Below are positions 32,884-41,663 of a stretch of DNA of 64,000 bases, one piece after another. Below the pieces are notes generated by a model. It was not told where the DNA came from. It made no database searches and worked only from the letters and a program-made list of their open reading frames with translations. Position 1 is the first letter of the stretch, and every line of letters starts with the position of its first letter. Made by a program: the position numbers and the translations under genes. Source of the DNA: Elusimicrobiota bacterium (GTDB lineage Bacteria > Elusimicrobiota > Elusimicrobia > UBA1565 > UBA9628); the NCBI GenBank assembly GCA_016218575.1, contig JACRDN010000005.1, positions 124,001 through 188,000 on the forward strand. Direction: 5' to 3'.

Positions 32884-32892
32884 ATGATACCA
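32884..32892 (-). promoter_or_regulatory. extended -10 promoter for orn
   Basis: TGGTATCAT on the minus strand, 11 bases upstream of the orn ATG, giving a leader of only about 4-5 bases. The 13-base sequence TTTTTGGTATCAT (32884-32896) recurs exactly at 57352-57364 in front of the radical SAM gene. Confidence 0.5.
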
Positions 32893-32927
32893 AAAATAAG
32901 CTGTGACCAAGTTGTGGCGCGCTTGTC

Positions 32928-32956
32928 TTGACAAGAAAAGGACGGTCTGTTAGACT
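32928..32956 (+). promoter_or_regulatory. sigma70-type promoter for the LPP20/LpoB cluster
   Basis: TTGACA (32928-32933), 17 bases, TAGACT (32951-32956). A 14-base dyad CTTGTC-TT-GACAAG (32922-32935) covers the -35 box and could be an operator. The leader of about 43 bases includes AAGGAGGGTG (32991-33000), 5 bases before the ATG at 33006. Confidence 0.7.
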
Positions 32957-33005
32957 ACCCCCAGTTCCGTGGGTTGGCGAATCATGTTTTAAGGAGGGTG
33001 CATCT

Positions 33006-33590
33006 ATGCGAAGCGCGAACGCGGTAACCGCAAAATTCAGTTCCTTTTTATTCGCGGCGGCCTTGGCCCTGGCGGCCGGCTGCGCCACGAGACACGTCCC
33101 GGGCCCCATCGCCGAAAAGGGGCCGGAGTGGGTCAATAAAGGGAACGGAGCCTTCAAGGACGGCGGACAGGGCGCCTTCTACGGCGTCGGGATCGCCCAG
33201 GGCATCCGCAATCGGGCCCTGGCCGTGACCGCCTCCGACGACCGAGCCCGGGCCGAGATCGCCAAGATCATGGAGACCTATATCGCGGTCCTGACCAAGG
33301 ACTACATGGCTTCCACCACGGCCGGAGACATGTCCAAATCGAGCGAGGAACAGCATGTGAGCTCCACCTTGAAGAGCTTCGCCAAGGTCACTTTGCGCGG
33401 GGCCATGATCATAGATCACTGGAAGGATCCCTCGGACGGCACGCTATTTGCCCTGTGCAAGCTTGACCTGGCTGCGGTCAAGAGAACCTTGGAGGAATCC
33501 AAGGAGCTGGACAATAAAATGAGGGATTTCGTTCGGGCCAACGCCGAGAAGGCCTTCGACGAGCTTTCCGCCGAGGAAGCCAAGCACTAG
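33006..33590 (+). CDS. LPP20-family lipoprotein
   Basis: A 194-residue lipoprotein (lipobox LAAGC near residue 24). After the anchor comes an LPP20 domain: FYGVGIAQGIRNRALAVTASDDRARAEIAKIMETYI, the stretch in which a periodic Ala/Arg helix follows a GVG strand. LPP20 proteins are envelope proteins of unclear function. The start is set by a very strong ribosome site. It is first in a four-gene cluster and has a larger relative at 35667. Confidence 0.82.
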   Translation: MRSANAVTAKFSSFLFAAALALAAGCATRHVPGPIAEKGPEWVNKGNGAFKDGGQGAFYGVGIAQGIRNRALAVTASDDRARAEIAKIMETYIAVLTKDYMASTTAGDMSKSSEEQHVSSTLKSFAKVTLRGAMIIDHWKDPSDGTLFALCKLDLAAVKRTLEESKELDNKMRDFVRANAEKAFDELSAEEAKH

Positions 33591-33625
33591 AACGCGGCCG
33601 GATCATTCTCCAGGGAGGAACGGAC

Positions 33626-34228
33626 ATGGCTCATTCTGGCAGGGGATTTATGCTCTGCGCGGCGCTGGCCGCGGCGGCGGGATGCGCTTCGACCTCGGTC
33701 CAGCGCATGGACGTGGGCGAAGTCAAGGACATCAGCGGCCGCTGGAACGACACCGACTCGCGCTTGGTCGCCGAGGAGATGATTCGGGACTGCCTGGCCA
33801 GGCCCTGGCTCCCCAAGGCCGCCTCGGAGAAGGGGGCTTCCCCCACCGTCATCGTGGGCACGGTGAAAAACCAGAGCCACGAACACATCGCCACCGACAC
33901 CTTCGTGGAAGCCCTCCAGCGCGAGCTCATCAACTCCGACAAGGTCGAGTTCGTGGCCAGCAAGGGCGAGAGGGGCGAGGTGCGGGAGGAGCGTCTGGAC
34001 CAGGACACAAACTCCTCGGAGGAAACGCGCAAGGCTCACGGCCAGGAGGCCGGCGCCGACTTCATGCTGAGCGGCACCATCAATTCGATCCAGGACAAGG
34101 AAGGCGGCAAGGAAGTCGTCCTTTACCAGGTGAACCTCAAACTCCTCAACATGAAGTCCAATAAAATCGCCTGGAACGGCCAGAAGCAGATCAAGAAGTT
34201 CATCAAGAGAGCCAGAGCCTCCTGGTAA
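33626..34228 (+). CDS. LpoB-like penicillin-binding-protein activator
   Basis: A 200-residue lipoprotein (lipobox AAAAGC, Cys20) of the LpoB/YcfM family. Features are the ISGRWNDTDSRLVAEEMIRDCL start, TVIVGTVKNQSHEHIATDTFVEALQREL and ADFMLSGTINSIQD, all typical of that fold. LpoB activates the class A peptidoglycan synthase PBP1B through the periplasm; in other phyla the partner is unproven. It is preceded by a GGAGG-type site and followed 6 bases later by the COG3014-like gene, a pairing known from other Gram-negatives. Confidence 0.85.
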   Translation: MAHSGRGFMLCAALAAAAGCASTSVQRMDVGEVKDISGRWNDTDSRLVAEEMIRDCLARPWLPKAASEKGASPTVIVGTVKNQSHEHIATDTFVEALQRELINSDKVEFVASKGERGEVREERLDQDTNSSEETRKAHGQEAGADFMLSGTINSIQDKEGGKEVVLYQVNLKLLNMKSNKIAWNGQKQIKKFIKRARASW

Positions 34229-34234
34229 GCCGTC

Positions 34235-35602
34235 ATGAGGCACCGCAGCCGGCCTTGGCCCTTGGCCGCCGCCGCATGGACTCTCGCCCTGCTTGGTCTG
34301 GGCTGCGCCGGCCCTTCCGGAGCCACCAAGAAGGGTCTTAACAGCCTCATCGCGGCGCGGGACTACGCCGGGGCGGAGAAGTTCCTGGAAAGCGCCAAGC
34401 TCACCCAGTACGGCAAGAAAAATCTGGTCCTCTACTACCTGGACAAGGGCGCGGTCCTTCACGATGCCGGCAAATACAAGGAAAGCGACGGCAGCTTCGA
34501 CATGGCTGAAAAGCGCATGGAGGAGCTCTACACCAAGAGCGTAAGCAAGGCCGCGGGGACCATGCTTCTCAACGACAACACCGTGGACTACGCGGGCGAA
34601 CCCTTCGAGAGGGCCATGACCAACGTTTACCGCGCCCTTAACTATGTTTTTTTGGGCCTGCCGGAGGAGGCCCTGGTCGAATCCAGGAAAGTCGAGACTT
34701 TCCTGGAGGAGCTCGGCCGCAAGCTGGAAAAAAAACCCGTCTACAAGGATGACGCGTTCGCCCGCTACCTGGACGCGCTCCTTTATGAGGATGCCGGGAA
34801 ATACGACGACGCCCGCATCTCCAGGGAGGCGGCCGAGGCCGCCTATGCCTGGTACGCGTCCGCTTACGGGACTCCGGCTCCCAGGTTCGATCTCCCTCCC
34901 GATCCGGGCAAGGATCTGGGGGAGGTGGTCTTCATCCACTACAACGGCGTGGCTCCGCGCAAGATCTCGAAAACCGTCCAGGTCGCCTGGGGGCAGGCCG
35001 CGGCCCTGGTGCAGTCGAGTCCAGACTCTGACCGGGAGGATCCCCGCTATAAAAATGCCGTCGCCGCTGGGTTCCTGGGCAAGGCCGTGACCGTGGCCTT
35101 CCCGGACTATATCCAGGACTCCTACGCCATCGTCTCCTCCGAGATCGACGCCGGAGAGGGACTCAAGGCCGAGAGCCGTCTCATGGAGGACGTCTCGGCC
35201 ATCGCCATGAAGAATTTAAAGGACCACCAAGGGGCCGTCAAGGCCCGGGCCATAGTGCGGGCGACGGTCAAGTACGTGATCGCAGAGTCCGCCTCCCGGG
35301 CCGCGGCCGACGCCTGCGACAAGCAGTACGGCAAGAACACCTGGCAGTCCTCCCTGTGCCGCGGGATGAGCCGGGGGCTCGCCCATGGGGTCGCGGCCGC
35401 GACCGAGATCGCCGACACCAGGGCTTGGTCCTCGCTTCCCTCTCAAATACGCATGGCCCGACTCAAGCTCCCTCCCGGAAGCCGAACCATCACGGTTTAC
35501 TTCAAGAACGCTTCCGGCACTCAGCTCTCAAGCGCGGTTTTTAAGGATGTTCAGGTGCCCAAGGGCAAAAGGGTCTATCTGCACTACCGGACCGCGATCT
35601 GA
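34235..35602 (+). CDS. COG3014-like TPR-containing lipoprotein
   Basis: A 455-residue protein with a lipoprotein signal (LLGLGC, Cys24). The N-terminal half is helical and TPR-like (LVLYYLDKGAVLHDAGKYKESDGSFDMAEKRM, DNTVDYAGEPFERAMTNVYRALNY). The C-terminal half has beta-rich stretches (GEVVFIHYNGVAPRK, PPGSRTITVYF). This matches the uncharacterised family COG3014, often next to lpoB. The function is unknown; an envelope-assembly role is inferred from context. Confidence 0.8.
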   Translation: MRHRSRPWPLAAAAWTLALLGLGCAGPSGATKKGLNSLIAARDYAGAEKFLESAKLTQYGKKNLVLYYLDKGAVLHDAGKYKESDGSFDMAEKRMEELYTKSVSKAAGTMLLNDNTVDYAGEPFERAMTNVYRALNYVFLGLPEEALVESRKVETFLEELGRKLEKKPVYKDDAFARYLDALLYEDAGKYDDARISREAAEAAYAWYASAYGTPAPRFDLPPDPGKDLGEVVFIHYNGVAPRKISKTVQVAWGQAAALVQSSPDSDREDPRYKNAVAAGFLGKAVTVAFPDYIQDSYAIVSSEIDAGEGLKAESRLMEDVSAIAMKNLKDHQGAVKARAIVRATVKYVIAESASRAAADACDKQYGKNTWQSSLCRGMSRGLAHGVAAATEIADTRAWSSLPSQIRMARLKLPPGSRTITVYFKNASGTQLSSAVFKDVQVPKGKRVYLHYRTAI

Positions 35603-35604
35603 AA

Positions 35605-35628
35605 AGTCCCCGCGACGTCGCGGGGACT
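35605..35628. repeat. 24-base perfect palindrome after the COG3014-like gene
   Basis: Twelve-base arms meet without a spacer: AGTCCCCGCGAC followed by its exact complement. It starts 2 bases after the stop codon at 35602. RNA would fold into a very stable GC hairpin, but no U-run follows, so it is more likely a 3'-end protection, processing or Rho-related structure separating the first three genes from the last. Confidence 0.75.
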
Positions 35629-35666
35629 CGGTGAGGGGTTCCGTTGCATTTTAAGGAGGAAAATCA

Positions 35667-36680
35667 ATGAAAAGCATTGCACTCGCCGCGATGTCCCTGG
35701 CGGCCGCCGCGTCTCTCTGGGCCGGAGAGCCTAAGAAGGAATGGGCCGATGGCTCCAGCATCGAATTTCCGAATGAGAAATACATTATTGGAGTGGGCGT
35801 GGCCGACAGCCGGGCCGCGGCCGAGGATAGGGCGCGCGCGGAAATCGCGAAGATATTCTCGGCCCAAGTCACGGTCAGCGACGCATCAAGCGCCCTGGAG
35901 GCGAGCCGCCAGGAGGGCGCCAAGAAAGAGTCGAGCTTCTCCCAGGCCGTCAGCCAGAGCGTGCAGACCACGTCGCGCAAAATTCTCGAGGATGCCCCGA
36001 TCAAGGACCATTGGCAGGACCCCGCAACCAGGGAGCAGTACGCCTTGGCCGTGCTCGACCGGGGCAAGGGCATGCTGGCCGTTCAGGAAAAGATATCGGA
36101 TTTCGACCGCCAAATCGCGCAATGGAAGGCGGAGATGGAGAAGGCCCAGGAAAAATTCACCCTCGTCAAATCCGCCATGAAGCTCATGGCCTTGCTCAAG
36201 GCCCGGGCGGACGTCAATTCCGAGCTGCGCATCCTCGATCCGGAGGGAAAGACCATCCCCAGCCCGGTTGACGAGGCGACCTTGCGCATCCAAGCCGGCA
36301 AGGCCCTTGCCGAGCTCGAGGTCATGGTGGACGTTGGAGAGGGCTCAAACCGCGTGGAAACGGGCATCATCCAGGGGCTCAACAAGGCGGGCCTCCAAGC
36401 CCGGGCCGGGGCTGCCGGGGCTCCCGCCGACATCGCGGTCGAGGGGCGCTTTGAGACCAAGCCCGTGGAGGGCGGCGATCCGCGCTGGAAATGGGCGCGG
36501 AGCACGGGCTCCTTCAAGCTCAAGGACAAGGCGGGCAAGATTTTCCTGGCTTTCGAGGTGACGGACCGCCAGGCCTCGGCCGACTACAGCGAGGCCCTGC
36601 GCCGCGTCCAGGTCGAGCTCGCCAAGAAAGCCTCGTCCCAGGTGAGTTCGGCCGTTACGGAATACTTCGAGAATCAGTGA
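35667..36680 (+). CDS. second LPP20-domain periplasmic protein
   Basis: A 337-residue exported protein (signal peptide ending LWAGE, no lipobox). The N-terminal half repeats the LPP20 pattern seen at 33006 (YIIGVGVADSRAAAEDRARAEIAKIFSAQV). A coiled-coil stretch (about 138-175) follows, then a C-terminal beta-rich domain. It is preceded by AAGGAGG. Probably a paralogue of the first gene of the cluster that kept secretion but lost the lipid anchor. Confidence 0.78.
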   Translation: MKSIALAAMSLAAAASLWAGEPKKEWADGSSIEFPNEKYIIGVGVADSRAAAEDRARAEIAKIFSAQVTVSDASSALEASRQEGAKKESSFSQAVSQSVQTTSRKILEDAPIKDHWQDPATREQYALAVLDRGKGMLAVQEKISDFDRQIAQWKAEMEKAQEKFTLVKSAMKLMALLKARADVNSELRILDPEGKTIPSPVDEATLRIQAGKALAELEVMVDVGEGSNRVETGIIQGLNKAGLQARAGAAGAPADIAVEGRFETKPVEGGDPRWKWARSTGSFKLKDKAGKIFLAFEVTDRQASADYSEALRRVQVELAKKASSQVSSAVTEYFENQ

Positions 36681-36704
36681 GACCGAGCCCGGAAAAAGAC
36701 CCAG

Positions 36705-39700
36705 CTATTTGCGGAAGATGTTCTCGATGAGCTGCTTGGCGGGCTCGGCCAGGAACTTGCCGACCTTGAGCTTGGTGGAGGGCGAGGAGAAGGTGCCCTT
36801 GACGTCTATGTCCATGGGGGCGATATTGGCGACCTGGGCCGTGACAGTGAGGTCGAGCTTCTCGGCCGGCAGGTCGATCCGGCCCTGGGAGTTTACGTTG
36901 GCGGCGTCGCTGTAGAGGTGGCTGTCCTGCAAAGTCATGACCCCTTCCTTGAAGGCGTAGTCTCCCGCGATCTCGCTGAAATCGATGTTGTTGAAGTCCG
37001 GGAAGAGCCTGATCCCCCCCAAACTTCCGATTTTTTGAAAAATGAGGAGAGGAAATATCAGCACCTTGACCAGCGGCGATTGGGTGGCGAGCATCCCCAA
37101 GTTGTTGAATTTTCCCCCGGCCACCTGCATCTTGGCCCAGCCCCCAAGCTTGCTCATGTCCGGAGAAATCCCCCCCAGGTCCCAGCTCAGGCGCAGGTCC
37201 CGGCATTCGGCGTTGGGGTGGGTGAGCTTAGCCACGGCAAACCTTCCCTTGGCGTTGATGAGGGGACGCCCTTCTTCTTTGTGGGGTTGCGCGGTCTCCT
37301 GGGCGAGAGCTCCCGAGGGATGTTCGGCCGCGGCCTTCAAGGCGGCTTTCGCGGCCAAGAATTTCCCCAGGTCGAATTGGCTTAAGGAAGCGTCGAGGTC
37401 GATGTCCGGGGCCTTACCGTAGTTCTTAACGGTCAGATCCATGCTCAAGGCTCCATCGGCGACTTGCCCCTTGAGGTTCGGGATGTCGATGCGCTTCTCG
37501 TCGAACTTGACCGTGCCGGTGAAATCCGAGAGCTTGAGCCCGGCCACGGTCGCGCCCAGACCCTTGAACTGCATCTTCCCCTCGAGAACCGGCTTGTCTG
37601 GCTTGCCTGAAATCGCGATGGCTAAAAATCCCCGGCCGGAGAGCTCCATTTCCCTCGTTTTGGGCGTAAGTTTCGTGAGCTCTTCGAGCACGAAGGAACG
37701 GCACTTCACTAGGAGGTCTAGACTGGGCCTGGGCGCGCGCAAGGCGGAGATCTTGCCGGAGAGTTCAACATCATTGCTTCCGATGAGAATTCTCAAGGAC
37801 TTGATCTTGGCCTCGTCCAAAGTCGCGGAGAGCGCCCCGTCCCAACGGGAAGGCGGAAGCTCAAGGCCCGCGGGAAGGCCCGCAAACGGGATATCGGCGG
37901 CACGCAGAGCGGGCAAAGAGAGCTTGGCCGTAACGTCGAGGTTGGGCTTCGGGCGCCGCGAGAAGGCCTTCTGCACCACCCCCGACACCGCGACCATTCC
38001 GGCCTTGTTCTTGGCCTCGAGGCTGTCAACGCTCAAAGTGTCGCCCTGGAGACGAACCCGGCCCGCGATGGCGGCCGCGGGGGTGATGAAGCTCGGCGGA
38101 AGCTTCAAGAAAGGAATCTCTCCGGCCTTGAGCTCGGGCAAGTCTAGATCGACGGAAAGGGAGAGATCGGGGAGCGGCTTGTCTCCCAGCGCCTGCCTGA
38201 CCACGCCCGTGGCGGCCATTTTTCCCCAGCCCGTCTTGAGGTTGAACCTGGAAATCCGCGCGTCGGTCCCCTTAAGGGTGACCTGGGCGTCAAGGGAAAA
38301 GGGCGGCACGCTCAGGCCGGGCGGGATCTGCGCAACGGGCACAGGGAGGGCCGAGGTATTAAAGGCGGGAATGGAAAGGTTGGCCGCCATCTCGAGGTCG
38401 AATTCCGGCTTGGGAGAGGTCGCTTTTTTCACCGTTCCCGAGGCCTGGAAAGATCCTTGCCGCGTTTCCAGGCGCAAGCGAGAGAGGCTCAGGTCCTGCC
38501 CTTTTATCCCGGCCTGAAGGTCTACCTTGGCCGCGGGCATGACGAGCTTGGGCGCAAGTTTGAGCAGGGGAATGTCTTCGGCCTTAAGCTCCGGCAGGTT
38601 CAAGCGGGAGGCGATATGGATATCCAGGTCCGGCTTCTTGGCTTTCCAGCCCGAAATCCGCCCAGAAATATCCATGATACCCGCCGAGCCTTCAAGTTTG
38701 AGGGGAGAAAGCTCGAGCGCGTCCCCTTTAAGGGCGGCCCTTCCGGAGGATTTGAAGGCGGGCACGCGCAGTCCCGGAGGAAGGGATGCCACCAGGCCGC
38801 TCAAGGCATTCCCTTTGAAGCCGGGGGTCTTCACCTGGAAATCCCCCTCGAAAGCGGCCTGGGCCTCGGGCCCGGGCAGGACGGCGGCGCCGGAAACTTC
38901 ACCGCTCAGTATTTCAGCTTCCTTCGATAGGAAGCTGAAAGCCAATTGCCCTTTCGGCTTTTTGAGATTTTCGATCTTTCCCTCGGCTTGGGCTCGCCAG
39001 TCAAGATAGCGGACGGTGAGTTGTTTTATGTCGGCCGAGATTCTCGCCGGGTCCTGGTTTCCCAGGTCCAGCGAGCCGGAGAAAGACAGCCCCCCGCGGA
39101 CGGAGCGCTTGAAGAGCCTCCCCGAGCTCTTGAAGGAAAGCTCCAGCTCGAAAGGCCCGCTCAGGCGGAAATTCTTGATCACGGCCTCGAGCCCCGAGAT
39201 TTCCGCATGCTCGCCTTGAGCCAAATCCTGGTAAGTGAAGCGGCTGCCCGAGATGTGGGCGCGGTTGACGTCGAAGGAGAGCGGAAGGGCCACGCCCGCT
39301 CCGGCCGCGGCCCCGGCGGAGGGCTGGGGCTTGGCCGGAGCGCTCGAGGCCGACAAGTCCGTGAAATTGTAGGAGCCGTCGCTGCGTTTGACCACGGACA
39401 GGGCCAAGCCCTCGATTCTGACCCGGTCCACGATAAGTTTCCGGCGCAGGAGCGGCAGAATCCGGACCTTCAGGTCGAAGGAGCGCATCTGCGCGAAGGT
39501 GCCCGCCTTGAAGTCGGGGAATTCGGACACGGCGAGGTCCCTGGCGGAAAGTCCCTTGACCAGGCTCCAGGAGACCTCCCCCAGGCGCAGCTCGCGTCTC
39601 AGGGTTTTTTGCGCCTGGCCGACGAGCAGGGCGCGGATTTTCTCCGGAGGCAGGTACTTCCTGAGCAGGAAAGGAGCCAGGGCCGCGATGAGCAGGGAAA

Positions 39701-39758
39701 GCCCGAGGAACGCCGCGGCGATTCCAACCAGAATCTTCAATTTCCCGCGCATGGCCAT
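36705..39758 (-). CDS. AsmA-family inner-membrane-anchored protein with internal repeats
   Basis: A 1017-residue protein. One N-terminal membrane helix (residues 9-33) is followed by an AsmA-type start (ALLVGQAQKTLRRELRLGEV) and ends with an AsmA_2-like C-terminal domain (PDIDLDASLSQFDLGKFLAA ... FSEIAGDYAFKEGVMTL). Between about 316 and 682 there are five diverged repeats of about 75 residues (LPELKAEDIPLLKL, LPELKAGEIPFLKL, LPALRAADIPFAGL and others). AsmA proteins are thought to be bridge-like periplasmic lipid carriers. Own extended -10 promoter. Confidence 0.85.
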   Translation of the reverse strand: MAMRGKLKILVGIAAAFLGLSLLIAALAPFLLRKYLPPEKIRALLVGQAQKTLRRELRLGEVSWSLVKGLSARDLAVSEFPDFKAGTFAQMRSFDLKVRILPLLRRKLIVDRVRIEGLALSVVKRSDGSYNFTDLSASSAPAKPQPSAGAAAGAGVALPLSFDVNRAHISGSRFTYQDLAQGEHAEISGLEAVIKNFRLSGPFELELSFKSSGRLFKRSVRGGLSFSGSLDLGNQDPARISADIKQLTVRYLDWRAQAEGKIENLKKPKGQLAFSFLSKEAEILSGEVSGAAVLPGPEAQAAFEGDFQVKTPGFKGNALSGLVASLPPGLRVPAFKSSGRAALKGDALELSPLKLEGSAGIMDISGRISGWKAKKPDLDIHIASRLNLPELKAEDIPLLKLAPKLVMPAAKVDLQAGIKGQDLSLSRLRLETRQGSFQASGTVKKATSPKPEFDLEMAANLSIPAFNTSALPVPVAQIPPGLSVPPFSLDAQVTLKGTDARISRFNLKTGWGKMAATGVVRQALGDKPLPDLSLSVDLDLPELKAGEIPFLKLPPSFITPAAAIAGRVRLQGDTLSVDSLEAKNKAGMVAVSGVVQKAFSRRPKPNLDVTAKLSLPALRAADIPFAGLPAGLELPPSRWDGALSATLDEAKIKSLRILIGSNDVELSGKISALRAPRPSLDLLVKCRSFVLEELTKLTPKTREMELSGRGFLAIAISGKPDKPVLEGKMQFKGLGATVAGLKLSDFTGTVKFDEKRIDIPNLKGQVADGALSMDLTVKNYGKAPDIDLDASLSQFDLGKFLAAKAALKAAAEHPSGALAQETAQPHKEEGRPLINAKGRFAVAKLTHPNAECRDLRLSWDLGGISPDMSKLGGWAKMQVAGGKFNNLGMLATQSPLVKVLIFPLLIFQKIGSLGGIRLFPDFNNIDFSEIAGDYAFKEGVMTLQDSHLYSDAANVNSQGRIDLPAEKLDLTVTAQVANIAPMDIDVKGTFSSPSTKLKVGKFLAEPAKQLIENIFRK

Positions 39759-39769
39759 AAAACAAGGTG

Positions 39770-39778
39770 ATTATAGCA
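39770..39778 (-). promoter_or_regulatory. extended -10 promoter for the AsmA gene
   Basis: TGCTATAAT on the minus strand, 11 bases before the ATG at 39758. The -35 region is poor. The predicted leader is only 4-5 bases long. Confidence 0.5.
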
Positions 39779-39891
39779 CAGCTCGGAGGACCCATATCGA
39801 GCCCTGGTTTTTCCGCCGGTCAGAGAGCCGGCTCAGTTCCGGGGAGTGGGTTTTCAGGAACGAGGTCCTCCGTCTCAAGTTCTAAGTTCTA

Positions 39892-39919
39892 TTGACAAAG
39901 TCGCCGCCCTCTGTTAAAT
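39892..39919 (+). promoter_or_regulatory. promoter of the protease gene, leaderless
   Basis: TTGACA (39892-39897), 16 bases, TTAAAT (39914-39919). Seven bases separate it from the ATG at 39927. No ribosome site is visible, so the mRNA is predicted to start at the ATG. Confidence 0.6.
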
Positions 39920-39926
39920 TCAGGCT

Positions 39927-41660
39927 ATGAGAAAATTAAGCCTGATTTTCGCCTTGCTGTCGCTTTCCCTCCCCAATCCGGCCCATTCCCGGAAGGCGGC
40001 CCAGCCCTCGGGGCTGAGCCGCTTGGCCGCCCAGGTTTCGAGCTACCTGAATTCGGAGCCAGTGCGCAAGGCCCGGGTGTCCGCGGCCGTGGCCGCGGTG
40101 AGAGGCGGCATTCCCATGGATCAGGGGGAGAACCTTGATCAACGCCTTCTTGACAATGCCTTCCTGTTGCGCCAAGGGCTCTTCTCGGATTCCCGCTCAA
40201 GCCAGGATGAGAACCGGCTCAGGGCCATTTACCGGGCCTTGGCCGTGTCACAGTGGGTGCAGGCCCTGGAAAGGAGCCAAAAAAGCGGGTTTAAGTCCGA
40301 TGTCAGGCGTTCCTTGGCGCTTTGGGCCGGGTCAGGGAGCCAGGACGCCATCCCCGAGAAATTGAAGGCCTTCCTGGGCTCTTCATCCTCCGATCTCAGC
40401 GACGCAGGCTTGGTCGCTGCGGGTTGGGGAGAGTATTGCCGGGCCTTGACTCCCCCCTTGGAGTCGAAACCTGCGGGCGAGGGCCGGGCCTTCGATCCAG
40501 CCACGCTTTCCATCGACGAGATGCTCAAGAACCTGCAGAGTTCATGGCAGGAGAAGAATCTTCCAGCCGAGCAGGAGGCGAGGGCCCACCTCTTGGCGGG
40601 GCAGGCCTATCTGGAACTTTCGAGGGCCCCCCTGCGGACCGCGTCGGCCGCTCCCGCGGGCAAGACCGCCTCCCTGAACTCCACGATCGAGCTTCCTACA
40701 TCCCGCGATGCCGTGACCGATGGAGAATTCGCTCCGCGGAAAATTTACGGCGCCGCATCGAGGGCGGTGGTGTTCATCCTGGCCTCAAGTCCAGAGGGCG
40801 TTGGTGAAGTTGGAAGCGGAAGCGTGATAGACGCATCTGGCAGGATTTTGACCAACGCCCACGTGGTGGTCCGGGATTCGACCCGCCAGCCTTGGCCGGC
40901 GATTCACGTCTATTTCAAGCCTTCCAAGATGACGGGAAGCCCCAAGGAGGACCTGGCCAACCCCGTGGAAGCCAAGATCCTGGCCTGGGATCCGGCGCTG
41001 GACCTGGCCCTGATTGAGCTTAAGGGCGGAGTCTCCGCCCCTGCCGCCCTTTCTCTGGGAGACCCGGCACAAATCGAGGTGGGCGAGCGAGTCGCCGCAA
41101 TCGGCCATCCGGAGCAGGGCGGGCTGTGGACCCTGACCACGGGGGTGATCAGCAGCGTGGTCGCCGATTTGGGCGGGGTCAAGGGCAAGCACGCCTTCCA
41201 GACCGACGCCAGCATCAACCGAGGCAACTCCGGGGGACCGCTCTTGAACGCCGCGGGGCAAATCATCGGCGTCAACACCTCCATGGCCAGGAAGGCCGCG
41301 GACGGCCTGGCCATCACGGCCGTTAACTTCTCGGTGAAGGCCGACGTGGCCAAGCGCTGGCTCGAGAAGAATGGGGTGAAGTTTGCCTACGCCCGACCCC
41401 AAGCCGCCTCGGCGCCCCGCCCCTCGGAGCCGCTTGGGAATGCGTCGAGCCCCAAGGTTGTCGCCGCGCCTTCAGCTCCAGCCCTCGCCCCGAGCGCGGC
41501 CCCGGCGCCCTCTCGGCCCGCCGGGGCCACCGTCTTCAAACGTGAAATGGTCACGGAAAGCAAGCCCTACGACCGCGAGCGGCTGATCCTCGAGGAGATC
41601 AAGAGCATGGAGGACCTCGAACAGGAAATGCACGAGGAAGTCCTGCGCAGGTCCCGCTGA
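39927..41660 (+). CDS. periplasmic trypsin-like serine protease (DegP/HtrA fold, no PDZ)
   Basis: A 577-residue exported protein (signal peptide ending AHSRKA near residue 22). The first 250 residues are helical and not recognised. The chymotrypsin-fold protease follows with His312 (TNAHVV), Asp359 (DLALIEL) and Ser435 (GNSGGP), a full catalytic triad. After the protease comes an Ala/Pro-rich linker and a charged coiled end; no PDZ domain is visible. Probably an envelope protease. The NlpC/P60 gene follows 3 bases later, suggesting joint cell-wall work. Confidence 0.88.
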   Translation: MRKLSLIFALLSLSLPNPAHSRKAAQPSGLSRLAAQVSSYLNSEPVRKARVSAAVAAVRGGIPMDQGENLDQRLLDNAFLLRQGLFSDSRSSQDENRLRAIYRALAVSQWVQALERSQKSGFKSDVRRSLALWAGSGSQDAIPEKLKAFLGSSSSDLSDAGLVAAGWGEYCRALTPPLESKPAGEGRAFDPATLSIDEMLKNLQSSWQEKNLPAEQEARAHLLAGQAYLELSRAPLRTASAAPAGKTASLNSTIELPTSRDAVTDGEFAPRKIYGAASRAVVFILASSPEGVGEVGSGSVIDASGRILTNAHVVVRDSTRQPWPAIHVYFKPSKMTGSPKEDLANPVEAKILAWDPALDLALIELKGGVSAPAALSLGDPAQIEVGERVAAIGHPEQGGLWTLTTGVISSVVADLGGVKGKHAFQTDASINRGNSGGPLLNAAGQIIGVNTSMARKAADGLAITAVNFSVKADVAKRWLEKNGVKFAYARPQAASAPRPSEPLGNASSPKVVAAPSAPALAPSAAPAPSRPAGATVFKREMVTESKPYDRERLILEEIKSMEDLEQEMHEEVLRRSR

Positions 41661-41663
41661 GTC

